A stretch of DNA of 24,861 nucleotides from contig JBNGIS010016768.1 of NCBI GenBank assembly GCA_049999725.1, positions 1 to 24,861 on the forward strand. The letters run 5' to 3'. Source of the DNA: Haplomitrium mnioides (Eukaryota > Marchantiophyta > Haplomitriopsida > Calobryales). The position numbers and the translations under genes are program-made. Positions 1 to 9,889 of this stretch are shown here, piece after piece. Positions within the stretch are counted from its first letter, which is position 1; each line of letters begins with the position of its first letter. The notes beneath the pieces were generated by a model, which searched no databases, had not been told where the DNA came from, and saw only the letters and a program-made list of their open reading frames with translations.

Positions 1-600
1 TTGATCCGCATCGATTACTCCTCATCGTTCGATTCATGGCCGATCCCTTTTCCTTGTTGTTCGATCTACATCAATTTCTTCCCCCTTGTTCGAACATCTC
101 ACCAGCGGCACCTCAATTCTTTGCACCTTCATCTTCCTCGCGCGTTCAACCAGGAGCTGGCCTTTATCCCATAAGTATCTCAAGAAAACCCTGCCCAAGT
201 ATAAAGAGAATTTTCTCTCTTCTTCTATCGAGAGGCATCCTCTAGGGGGTGTAAGGCCACCGCATCTTCTCTGCCCCTTGACGGACCTAGTTCAGGGCAC
301 GGTTACCAAGGCACATGTTCTGGGCAGGCTGTCCATCAAAAACAAAAATAGAAAATATAGATAGATAGAAACATAAATAGGGGCTAGCTGGCCCTCGACA
401 ATTAGATTAGTTTTTATTTTTTTATTTTTTTATTTTATTCCTCAAAATAATTCTCACCATGTAGCACAGCATCTTTGCCCTTTCTTCTTCTTCACAATCT
501 ACTATACTCCATTTCTTTTCCATATTCACAAATTTTCCCAAAAACTCAAGAAATAACACTTTCCTTTATTTTTGCCGCGCCGAAAAGAGCATCCTCCATG
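1..600. other. Unassigned 5' stretch, no gene recognised
   Basis: The first 330 bases are visibly richer in G+C than the rest of the window and are open over about 60-90 codons in two overlapping frames. The predicted peptides have no motif I recognise and no relative elsewhere in the window. From about 400 to 440 there is a T-rich low-complexity tract, and the remainder is AT-rich. It could be the edge of another transposable element or a decayed exon, but nothing in it decides this. Confidence 0.4.
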
Positions 601-639
601 TCGATTCTGATTCTTTGGCAGGGACTATGCCCTCACAAC

Positions 640-960
640 TCTTGAGTCAATGTTTGCATGTACTCAGGTGTCTATACATCCATAAACTCAAGGCGTTAGA
701 TGTAGATAGACTCTTAAGTCATTGCATTCCTAGACTCATGACTCCATGCTAGCATAAACTTGTGAATTCTTACACATATGGACTCATGAGTATGTCTTAT
801 CGCACCTTGAGTCTCAAGTCCATGCATGCATGGACACATGATTCCATGTGTGTATGAACTTGTCTACTCCAAATGCTCAAGGACCTTGGAGTCCATGTTT
901 GTATGACATTCCAGGTCCATTTATGTACATACTTATGTTTTCTAGATGTGTATGTTAATA
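640..960. repeat. Degenerate 24-bp palindromic minisatellite, upstream of copy A
   Basis: Successive units can be aligned at 24-bp spacing, for example the block around 735-830 and the block containing AAGTCCATGCATGCATGG near 817. Each unit carries a short inverted repeat of the form TCCATG-N-CATGGA. It is the same family as the array at 7290-7812 but far more eroded. It lies just before the first recognisable codons of copy A, so it may belong to the same mobile or repeated unit. The outer limits are approximate. Confidence 0.6.
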
Positions 961-2508
961 TAGAGTCCTTACGCATTTGGACTCTGCTGCCAAGGTTGTC
1001 TTGAACTTTCTAACCATTCTTTTTTTTCCTAAATTGCACAACAATTATCCAATTTTGTTGTCGAGTACTCGGACGTGAAGCATGTTGATTAAGACTTCAT
1101 CAAGCATGCACCTTCTTTAAGAATTTTGAAGGTCAAGCCAGGCTTGATAATAGAACAATACATTATGCACCTAAATACCTCCACCTTCACTTGTGAAGCA
1201 ACATTAGACCATGCACTAGAATAAAGAGTAAAGCAGCTAAACCAATAAAAGGCTAGGAAAAAAAAAACCATGAAGTTAGCAAAAAAAGAAGGTAACTCAA
1301 GTTGTTCTTGTACAAAGTGAACCTTCATCTCCTTTCTCCTCTAAAAGCTACTCAAACAATTTCCTCTTCTTTGTCAAATAATAATTCTAAAGAAAACTTT
1401 GAACCTGAGCCTTAGCATTAGAGGGCACCAATGTAAAGAATAGAGCGGGTTGGGAATAAAGGAATGAGAACATTTCAAAAGAGAGAACAAGTGTTTTCTC
1501 ATACCATTTTTGAAGAGGACAAAAACAAAATTAGGAAGGTAGCAATCCAAAGATGCCAGGTGCATGAAAAGACAATCACCATTTGTTTGGAGAATTTCAA
1601 TATCCTAAAGTTCTAGATGGAGAAATGGAGTTCTTTATAGAGCAAGCATTTAAATGAAGACTTTGTGAAGGTTTTGTCTCAATGCATTTCACCAATAGTA
1701 TGTGCAGTCTTTCTTTATTGTTGTTGTGGAACCAAATTGTAGATTAAGAGATAAGTCAAAGATCGACATTAAGAACCCTAACAAATATCGATATAAGATT
1801 TTTGACAACAGTCACATTACTGCTACAAGGCATCTATTGATCTCCAAATATGGAGCAAACAATGTGATGTTGTTGTTCTACAATTGCTATGCCTACGTGG
1901 CGTTTACATCAACTAAAGCCCAAAATTTTTCTATTGATGACAACTACAACCAAATGTACCAAGTAGAGATAACCTCAACTCAAAAGGTCAAATATTGGTA
2001 TTAGCCCTTGGTAGAGAGTGGGATGGACTCATCCCTGAAATTGAAACAAGAGCTAGTGTTGGAGACTTTGAAAATCAAACAATAGTAGACTCTTGAGAAG
2101 ACTGTTACTTCTTAAGAAAATTGGTTTCAACTTGCATTTTTCCTTGGGTAGTTATAGACATTGTAGCAAGCTATTATACTATATAGAAGAAGACCCTTGT
2201 CAAAGGCCAAAAGCCAAAGGCCAAAGATTCATTGCGAATGAAGGACATGAAGTGGATGCATTAGAGATCCTTTCAAGCTCTTTTTGATGAAATAAAGATT
2301 TAGGTTTTGAAGATGGTGGAGGCAAGATAGCTCTCTATCAACAAAATATCTTGGAAACTAGAGAGATACAAAGTTTTGACAATCATAGTGAAGTCATTTT
2401 CTTTGAAGATCTAGTACTAGACTTGAGAGGAGGCTTGGATGGAATATCCCATTCATACAATTGAACAATTGAATATACTCCTTCTACTCGTCCTTTGAGA
2501 AATTTTTG

Positions 2509-2820
2509 AAAAGTTGTTTGTTTTATTTAAATCAATTTAATTGTTTGATTTCATTTCAGAATCTTCTTAGATTTCTAGTCTCAATTTGTAAGGACTTGCA
2601 AGTCTATGCAAGCATGGAATTCAAAATTTTTGTGTATTTGAAATCGCAAGTCCATGCATGCTTGAACTTGCAAGTCAATGCACATATAAGCAATCAGATT
2701 CCTTACTCACTTGGAGATCCAAATCCAAGCACACATGAAAATCAGAGTTAAGAGTCTTTATCTTGCTCTCTTTTATACTACAGGTTTTCATTTATTACTA
2801 TTTTTTTTTGTTTTTCCAAG
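2509..2820 (+). other. Intron 1 of copy A carrying a remnant palindromic array
   Basis: It lies between the codons corresponding to ...FEKFL and GDKI, exactly where copy B has its 0.68-kb intron. The 5' boundary reads TTG|AAAAGT, against TTG|GTAAGT in copy B, so the canonical GT is lost. The 3' boundary is a pyrimidine-rich tract ending in AAG. Within it, repeat units start at 2600, 2648 and 2672 (spacings 48 and 24). Confidence 0.6.
2590..2700. repeat. Remnant 24-bp palindromic repeat inside the copy A intron
   Basis: Units containing AAGTCTATGCAAGCATGG (2600), AAGTCCATGCATGCTTG (2648) and AAGTCAATGCACAT (2672) fall at 48 and 24 bases, the same register as the large array in the matching intron of copy B. 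This shows that the array was already in the intron before the two copies diverged, or was repeatedly seeded there. Confidence 0.7.
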
Positions 2821-4065
2821 GTGATAAAATTATGAAGCGTCAACTTGCAAAGAAGTTGATTGCTACTGCAAAACGCAAGGGAAAGACTAGAGCTACTAAT
2901 GAGGCATCTCAAAAGAAATCCAAACTCCAACCATAGTCTCCTATCCTCCAACATTCTTGCTCCACTACCCAAAAGGAAATGGAGTAGAAAATTAGGTAAA
3001 TGAGTAGAGTTGCAAGCCTTATTTCGAAGAAATGTTGGATATAAAGGAGAAAAACCTGTAGTCCTTTGTGATTGACTCAACATAATGTACTACAAATTTT
3101 ATAGAAAGTCCATTGCACAAAAAATTGAATGGGTTAATCAAACTCTATAATTTTACATTAGCAACTTATGGTTACAACCTTAAGTAATCCAACCATCATG
3201 ATTAAGAGTCTTTTTCAATAGATGACATTTTTGATATGGTGCACCTTTTGAAGCTATTACAACATTGAATTTTTGGTCTTTTGTTATGATTCATTCCTCT
3301 CAATAGTTTGAAATTCTAGAGGATACTCTTTTAGAGAGCTACTATGCTATTGATTATGATATCTAGTGAGCTATTGTTGTAGTTTATTTTTCATGTCTCT
3401 TCCTTAGACTTGTTTGTATGTGATTTTTTCTCTTCGTTGTTATGCTTAATTATTTTGATGGTATTGCAAATAGAGACAAAAGAAGTATCCATTATTCATG
3501 TTGTCCTAGAATAACACACGCCTATGAGTACTGGATACCCCATGGGCTACTAGAAAAAGGAAGGCAAGAGAAACATGAAGATCTTCAACATCCAAATTGT
3601 TGAAGCCACTACTTGACCACGCTAGATAATTCTTTTAGTGCTTAGTTGTAATGTAGTTTCTACAAAGCTTAAAAATCCATGAGATGATGCTCTTGTAAAT
3701 ATTTACGAGAAGACATCTACTCTTTGCAAATTTTTATAGACCATTTGTCCTCATAGCAGAACTAGACTTTAGATCTCTTTTCTAAGTCATGAACAGGGAT
3801 AGTATATGCCTTGAAATTAAAGGCTAATTTTATTGTTATAGAGTATGATCAATTGCAATCAATTTGTATACAACAGTGTGCTTTGATGATGACCTCTAAT
3901 CCATATTATGTAGCGAATTCTCAAATCATCTATGTTTACCGTAAAAAGCTTGTTCCTCTTTGTACAACTCATGCATTTGAAAACTCAATGTCAATCTTTG
4001 GAATTGGAAGTCTTGCCTTGATTCAACTACAACTTTGGATGCTAGCTTTTCTCAGACATAAGTAG

Positions 4066-5010
4066 TAAATGATAACATTGTTTTGAGGAGGACAAGAATA
4101 ATGACAAACCCGCATATTGATGTATATAAATTTTCAATCATAAATAGAACATTTGCTTTTAAAATTTAGTTGATGTCTATGCCTACTTGGATACTCGTGT
4201 TTGATTGAATATGTTTTTAATTAAAAGAAGAAGAAGATAATATACAAGATGTTTGCACTAAAGCCTATGCGTGTATAGATGCATTAATTCATTTTGATCC
4301 TATGAGTATGTGGAGATATAAGTAGTGAAGTACGTACATGCATAGTTATCTGGTTTAATTATAATCTCTTAAGAACATGTATGAAAATCGTTAATAATGA
4401 AGTGTCTACTCACATGAGCAACTTGTTTGATTTTGATGTTTAGAGTAGATATATATAAGTTATGAGAGATGGAATCTATGCACACATGCAAGTCCTTCTT
4501 CAATTTTGATTTTAAGAGTGTATGTTTTGAAGATATACATACTAAAATCTATGAGCGTTTGGTCATTCTTATTTGATTTCCATCCTTTAAATGAAAAGCA
4601 AGAAGTTAACAACATATGTTTGAAAAATATAAAAAAATGAAGTTCATGTGTGTATAGGTATCTTTGTTTGATTGCATTTCTGATAAATTTTGTATGTTTT
4701 GATGAGTGTTTGATCATAGAAATGTTGTTTTGAAGCTTAAAAATACATAACATTAATGCTTTAATATGTTTAGTATATTCAATTTCTAGTGATGTTCATC
4801 TTCTTAAAAACAAATCCTTAAAATTACTTTTTTGATAAAGCTCTCTATATAAAAGTTTTTCTTACTATAATATATATGTGAAATAAGCATATCGGATGTA
4901 AGCAAAATACCTTTCTGGCAAAAGAAATCAATGTCAAATTGGTGATTTTCAATACTTAATTTTGAAAATAAAATTTTGAGAATGCCAAATAAAACAAGAA
5001 CTTAGTAAAT
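4066..5010. other. 3' flank of copy A, AT-rich, scattered palindromic cores
   Basis: The first about 40 bases after the copy A stop still align with the 3' flank of copy B (AAATGA...TTGAGGAGGA), so the homologous unit continues past the coding end. From 4250 to 4660 there are scattered degenerate versions of the ATGCGCGCAT core, such as CCTATGCGTGTATAG near 4264 and TCTATGCACACATG near 4472, without a regular period. No coding sequence was recognised. Confidence 0.45.
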
Positions 5011-5340
5011 AGCTGCTACTTTGAATCAAGAACCGCTACTGAGTTCTTGTTTCACTTGGTAGTAAAAAATTTATTTTTTGTGATTTGGTATTGAAAAACG
5101 TCAATTTTACATTTGTGATCTTTTTTTCGTAAAGAAAATTGTTTTTTAGAAATACAAATTGTGTATTTTACATTGAGATTAGATTTTATAAATTTTTTAT
5201 AATAAACACCCTAAGAAATAAGCATTTTGGTTATTGAAATATTTTATTAAAACCTCACACTATTGTGAATACACTAAATTCATAAAAAATTAAATAACAT
5301 ATATCTTTTTATGAAAACAAATTATAGGTAAATGTGGAGG
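5010..5340. other. AT-rich segment beginning with a GCTACTTTGAA motif
   Basis: The motif GCTACTTTGAATCAAGAACC near 5018 closely resembles the edges of the copy B flank (reverse strand, near 11189 and 11232) and of copy C (16470). It is followed by AT-rich DNA and then a palindromic-core array, the same order as in copies B and C. Apart from the motif and layout I cannot align it convincingly, so a fourth partial copy of the flank is only a possibility. Confidence 0.35.
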
Positions 5341-5379
5341 TCTAGTCGGGTACAGACTTTGAACCAGACTTTAAGTGTC

Positions 5380-5700
5380 ATAGCTATCATATCCTATACA
5401 AGCATAGACTCCAAACTAGAACCTTAAAGTCTAAGCACGCATAGACTTCGAACAAGAATACTAAAGCCTATGCGTGCTTAGACTCTAGACAAGAACAATA
5501 AAGCTATGCATGCATAGACTTTGAACTAGAACCCTAAAGCCTATGCACGCATAGACTTTGAAAGAGAACCCTTTGGCTTATACATATATGGACTTTGAAC
5601 AATAACCTTAAAGCTTATGAGTGCATAGACTTCGAACGAGAACTAGAAAGCTTATATGCGCATAGACTCTAAACAAAAACGTAAAGCCTATGCGGCCAAA
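5380..5700. repeat. Minisatellite, about 37-bp period, palindromic core
   Basis: AAAGC/AAAGT landmarks fall at 5426, 5463, 5500, 5536, 5573, 5610, 5647 and 5683, that is, spacings of 36-37 bases. Each unit contains a version of CCTATGCGCGCATAGACTTT followed by an A-rich spacer (GAACAAGAACC type). The central ATGCGCGCAT is shared with the 24-bp and 52-bp arrays, but the flanking paired bases are CT/AG rather than CC/GG. About eight units are readable. Confidence 0.85.
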
Positions 5701-5749
5701 GATTGCAAGAGTTCATGTGCGCTTTGACTCCAAGCCCATGTACACATGG

Positions 5750-5826
5750 ACTCCAAACCATTCTTAGATTAGCAATTGACTCCAAACCATTCTTAGACTA
5801 GCAATTTACTCAAACCATTCTTAGAC
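5750..5826. repeat. Short direct repeat, 28-29 bp, about 2.7 copies
   Basis: The phrase CAAACCATTCTTAGA occurs at 5754, 5783 and 5811, with AGCAATTGACT-type sequence between. It is unrelated to the palindromic core and follows directly on the 37-bp array. It lies just beyond the 3' end of copy B. Confidence 0.8.
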
Positions 5827-7222
5827 GCACCAAATTGAATCGTGATGAAATGACTTGAAATGGATTGAGAGTGCAACAAGTTGAAACTTTGGCAAATAAA
5901 AATTTGTAAAAAAAACACTTTGTTAATAACACAATTTGTTCAAACAGATGCTCAAGCTCTATCCTCCTCAAGAGGAATTGTCTCATTTAATCCAAAGGTT
6001 GAGCATTTGCAGCCGCTTGGGGGTCATCGCAAGACTTTCCTATCCTAGATATTGCAATAGAATCACTAGTAGCACCTTTAGTACCAAGATGAACAGGTTC
6101 CTTATAGTATGCATAAACTATCTGTGACTCAGTCACATCGGATGGCAAGGAAGACGTTGTCAAAACCCTCTAAGGAATATAGATAGATTGACGTTTATCA
6201 TATTCCACCGCGATGCAGTTTCACATCAGTTTTAAAGCACATGCAAGGCATGCGCCAGACCCAAAGCAAAGATCTAAGATCCAATCCTGCTCTGTAGACA
6301 AATGGTAAATGAAAAAATTATAAAGATCATGCGTCTTCTGATAAACATTGGCAGAAGCATCATCTCTTAGATGTTTAAGTTTGGCACAAACCACAAGACA
6401 ACTAAAAACACTACACATGATTTGTTGAGGAAGTTTAGTCGCACGAGCATGTTGCAAATTAAAAAGCCTCATGCTCCTCTTCCCTTCTTTCATCCAATAG
6501 CCAACAATCCAATATTTGTGGGCATGTGCAATTTTGGGACCACTAGAATGATGAATGTTGTTTTTGTCCCTATAAAAAGAAAAACAAAAAAATCAAACAT
6601 TGTAACCAAAGTGCAGGAAAAGTAAAAAAGAGAAACTAAAAACAAAAAATCAAAGAACAACTTACTAGATGCAGTGGTTGATTGCACAAAAAACTTCCGA
6701 AAGGGCATTTTTTACGATGCCAAATTGTTGCGACAAGTGTATAATAACAAAAGACCAAAAATCTGATGTTGTAATTGCCACAAAAGATGAAACCATTTAA
6801 AAAATGTCATCTTTTGAAAATGGTTCAGAATCATCATACTTACATTCCTTAAGGTTGTAACTGTAAGGAATATCCTCAATAGCCAAAGTGAAACACCTAG
6901 GTTTCATCAAGCTCTTCAATTGTCGATCGTTGGCCTCCTAGTGGACTTGGTAAAATGCTACATTGAGACCATTGACATAAGACATTAAATCCTCTTCCTC
7001 GTCTCTCACAACTCCTTCAGTTGCAAGAGATGCAGCACCGCTTTGCTGCCTTGCTTTCCACTCTCTAGCCTTTTGGTAGTGAAGAAGAAAAGTTGGAGGA
7101 TAGGAAACTAGGGTGGGAGCCTTGTCTTGATCTTCTAAGGCTTCTTCGACCCCTAATTTTTTTCGACCTTTTGCAATTGTTGTCAATTTTTTAGCCAACT
7201 CCTGTTTGAAAATTTTGTCCCC

Positions 7223-7900
7223 CTATATAAAGAAAAAACAGAAAACATCATAAAGAGACAAAATAATTATATGCTAGAAAAGGACACTAAATTCCAAGCG
7301 CGCATGGACTTTGCTGTCCCTAATGCTTGGACTACGAAGTCCATGCACGCATGAACTTAGCATTACCTACGCGCATGGACTTTGTTTTTATAAAAAAAAG
7401 TTTAGGGTCAATGCACGCATGGACTGCAAAGTCCATGCTTGCAGGGACATTGAAGTCCATGTGTGCATGGACTTTGCATTACTTGCGCGCAAGGACTTTT
7501 AAGTCCATGCTCGCATGGACATCGAAGTCCATGCGTGTAGGGACTTTACACTACCTGCGTGCTTGGATTGTAAAGTCCATACGCGCATGGACTTTGTTGT
7601 CCAGATGCGTCTGGACTACGAAGTCCATGCGCACATGGACTTCAATGTCCATGCTTGCCTGGACTTAAAAGTCCCTGTGCGCTTGGACTACAAAGTCCAT
7701 GTGTGCATGGATTTTTAAGTCCAAACGCGCATGGAGATCAAAGTTCATGCGCACATGGACTTCACAGTCCAAGCGCAAAAGGACTTCATAGTCCAAGTGC
7801 GCAGTGACCTTAAACTTTTTTAATGAAAACAAAGAACAACTTACAATAAATTCAGTGCAACTCTAAAAAAAATGAAAGTGATGTGAAAAGAAGAACTTAC
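7223..7900 (-). other. Intron of copy B containing the 24-bp palindromic array
   Basis: On the - strand the donor is TTG|GTAAGT (GT at 7900-7899) and the acceptor is a T-rich tract ending TATAG before GGGGAC (exon resumes at 7222). Both ends are phase 0 and the joined reading continues ...FKKLL|GDKIFKQ, matching copy A. A second donor-like GTAAGT occurs at 7844-7839 after a T-rich AG at 7864-7863. The 38-base interval between them is too short for a usual plant intron, so I regard it as an alternative donor or chance. Confidence 0.65.
7290..7812. repeat. 24-bp palindromic minisatellite, about 21 units
   Basis: Units start at 7290, 7314, 7337, 7405, 7429, 7453, 7501, 7525, 7573, 7597, 7621, 7645, 7669, 7693, 7717, 7741, 7765 and 7789 (multiples of 24, with a slip between 7337 and 7405). 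The consensus contains the 16-bp palindrome TCCATGCGCGCATGGA, extended by AAG and CTT to about 22 of 24 bases. Because 24 is divisible by three, several frames stay open and read as an 8-residue repeat; that is a by-product, not a gene. Unit variants mostly change CG to TG or CA in the core. Two units keep pairing by changes on both sides (CCAGATGCGTCTGG near 7601, CTTGCGCGCAAG near 7482). Confidence 0.92.
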
Positions 7901-9889
7901 CAAAAGTTTCTTGAAGCTTGAATAGAACGCAGCCATCTTAGACTCCTTAGTGTGGAGAGAGTACTCCTCTCTTGCCTCCTCCCAAGTGATGCAATAAACC
8001 TCTAAACAAAAACTTTTAACCATAACCGCCAAAACTTTATGCCTCTCTACCTCCCGAGACATTTTGTCCATTAAAAGCTCTCCGACTTCCACCCGCTTCA
8101 AAATTGAAATCTTCACCTCATCTAGAAGACCCTGAAGGGACCTCCAAGGTGTCCACTTCATGTCCTCCATTCTCAGCGATCCTTTTGGCTTCTGGCCTTT
8201 GACCGTGTTCTTCTCTCACATAAAAAACAATGCTCTATTGTAGATCTCAGAGCTCTCCACTCCTAAATTCCAGTTGGAACCAATTGTCTTGAGAAGTCAC
8301 GGTCTTTTCAAGTGTTGACTTGGGCTTTATCTCCAAGGTTTCTAGCACCAACTCTCTTTTCATCTTTTGGGATGAAACCATCCCACTCCCTACAAATCTT
8401 TGATGCCAATATTCAACCTTCTGAATAGAGGTTGTTTCTTGCTTGTACTTCTGGTCGCAATTGTCATCAATAGCAAAAATACGAGCCTCTGTTGGTGTAA
8501 ATCCCACGTAGACATAGCAATTGTAGAGCGATAATATTGGGTTCTTTGCACTATATTTTTTGATTAGCAGCTGCCTTGCTGCAGCACTATGATTGCCCCC
8601 CGCAATCTCATATCGATACTTATCAAGGTTCTTGATATCAAACTCTGACTAATCCTTTAACCCACACTTTGGGTCAACAACCACAATGAAAAAACTATGC
8701 GCATACTTGTTAGTGAGCATTCTTTGCGCCAGAAGCTTAACAAAATCTTCATTCAATTGTCTAATCTGGAATGGACCCCACTTGTCCATTCCATATCTAG
8801 GTAGATTCAAATTCTCCAGCCTTATTGTGATTGTTTCTTCACAGACTCTACATCGCTGGATTGTAGACTCCCTTATTTTGTTCTTGTCTTCTTTAGACAC
8901 TATCTTTGAGGGTCCACTTGCTCTCTTTCTTGAAAAGTTTGCAACCCCTTGTGGGATTGCCTTTTAGCCCTTGATGTTGGAGCCTGAACTAGCTTCGGCT
9001 CCGATTCTTGCTCCAAGTTGCTTGGTGATGAAGACAATGGGGCACAAGAAGTAGACTTTGTTGTAGATTCCAAGGGGGTTGGCTCCTCAATGACCGGTTG
9101 TGAAGCAAGCTTTTTCTTCTTGGCAACGGGTTTCTTCTTTTTCGGAGCCTCAGTTGGCTCAACCTTCTTTCTTTTCTTTTGGGCAGAAGGGCCTGTCACA
9201 TGAATTGAGAATGTTGCCGCGCTCGGATGCAGCACCAGTTGTTGAATATTGACGCCCTGGTTGGGGTTCAAAATTTTGATATGGATGGCCAATTTAATAA
9301 AAGCGTGCTCAACGCGCTTCGTGTCTTTGTAGCTATCTAAGTAATCGGCCAAAAGCTGAAATTTTTCAAAGAGATTCAATCACTATCATTAACATTGAGA
9401 TAGATCAAACAAACCTTGATGAATATTCTAAAGCTGAATCTGAAGAAGTCGAGACAAGTGACTAAAGTCATTCAAGAATTTTGTTATATATTCTGTATTT
9501 TCAAGTATATTGTAATTTAAGATTATTATTCTAAAAAGTACTTGAGAATCTTTTGAAGCAAGTTGTTGAATTTTCTGCCAACCTTAACTTTTGACTATAA
9601 ATCATTCCAAGTTGAATGTTATTCTCTGTAAATGAAACCTAAATCTTTAGTTAATATTTTTATTTGCTTTGTAAAAATATTTTCTTCTCTAAAATGTAAG
9701 TATTTATTTCCAACTTTATTATTTTCTAGAAGAGTTTAAGGTTATTGTCTCGCTAAAGCATCTGCCCAAACTGACTAATTTTTTTTCTTGTTAGGGCTTT
9801 GATGTAAAACTTAAAACCCTTTGCACTGTTTGACTCAGATGTAGAGCTTTGAACCCATTTTTACTTTAGATTCTGAAATAGAAATCGAA

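Larger units (their letters stand above)
1040..4065 (+). pseudogene. Copy A: decayed ParB-like / DNA methyltransferase-like gene
   Basis: This is a broken multi-exon gene, recognised because its translation aligns throughout with copy B on the other strand. Exon 1 (about 1040-2508) has the N-terminal part, a block beginning EEDKNKIRK near 1516, and the ParB-like block (1702-2004, FFIVVVEP, YKIFDNSHITATRHLL). Exon 2 (about 2821-3365) begins GDKIMKRQLAKKL, and exon 3 (about 3474-4065) holds the C-terminal methyltransferase part. In exon 3, LDLFS near 3767 corresponds to motif I of copy B, but the Gly-rich loop is destroyed (GSG reads as K-S-stop). The following strand FIVIEYD is intact. Many in-frame stops and frame changes run through it, and the DIPY motif of copy B is missing. 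The first-intron donor is mutated (AAAAGT where B has GTAAGT). A functional product is very unlikely. Homology to copy B is directly visible; the family name is inferred from motifs. Confidence 0.72.
5987..9379 (-). pseudogene. Copy B: ParB-like domain plus beta-class DNA methyltransferase-like gene, decayed
   Basis: Reading leftward on the - strand: exon 1 (about 9379-7901) gives an N-terminal part, a linker with basic runs suggesting nuclear localisation (KKRKK, KKKKP, KKKK, about 9107-9185), then the ParB-like block (8900-8250). That block has TIRLENLNLPRYG, FFIVVVDP and YEIAGGNHSAAARQLL, with GGNHS at 8586-8600. In ParB/sulfiredoxin folds the equivalent GxxR/GNHR motif binds nucleotide; here Arg is Ser. 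Exon 2 (about 7222-6666) begins GDKIFKQELAKKL and includes DIPY (6863-6874), a candidate motif IV. Exon 3 (about 6569-5987) has ILDLCFGSGACLACALKL (FGSG at 6254-6265) and then CIAVEYD. The order motif IV before motif I fits beta-class N6-adenine/N4-cytosine methyltransferases. Breaks include a stop at 8646-8648, a frameshift near 8910, a frame change near 8270, a TAG near 6940 where Trp is expected, and a stop after YIP near 6184. The phase across the second intron is unresolved. About 870 codons in total. The ORF start is a non-ATG codon; an upstream first exon is possible. Confidence 0.7.

Noticed and set aside
36-364. Small proteins from two overlapping frames at the window start
   Set aside because: No motif, no homologue seen, overlapping frames equally open, composition not clearly coding.
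1089-1565. Two - strand frames of 79 and 63 codons
   Set aside because: They are antisense to the N-terminal coding part of copy A, which aligns with copy B on the + strand.
6490-6708. Hydrophobic 72-codon frame on the - strand
   Set aside because: It reads through the intron between exons 2 and 3 of copy B (T-rich tract with donor at 6665 and acceptor near 6570).
7311-7718. Overlapping open frames (up to 113 codons) reading as 8-residue repeats
   Set aside because: They follow from a 24-bp DNA period that is divisible by three and are open in more than one frame; the region is an intron of copy B on the other strand.
7290-7812. CRISPR-like array
   Set aside because: There are no unique spacers; the whole 24-bp unit repeats, and the context is eukaryotic with no cas genes.
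7863-7900. 38-base intron with an 18-base microexon
   Set aside because: Shorter than usual plant introns; not supported by copy A, where the second site is not visible.
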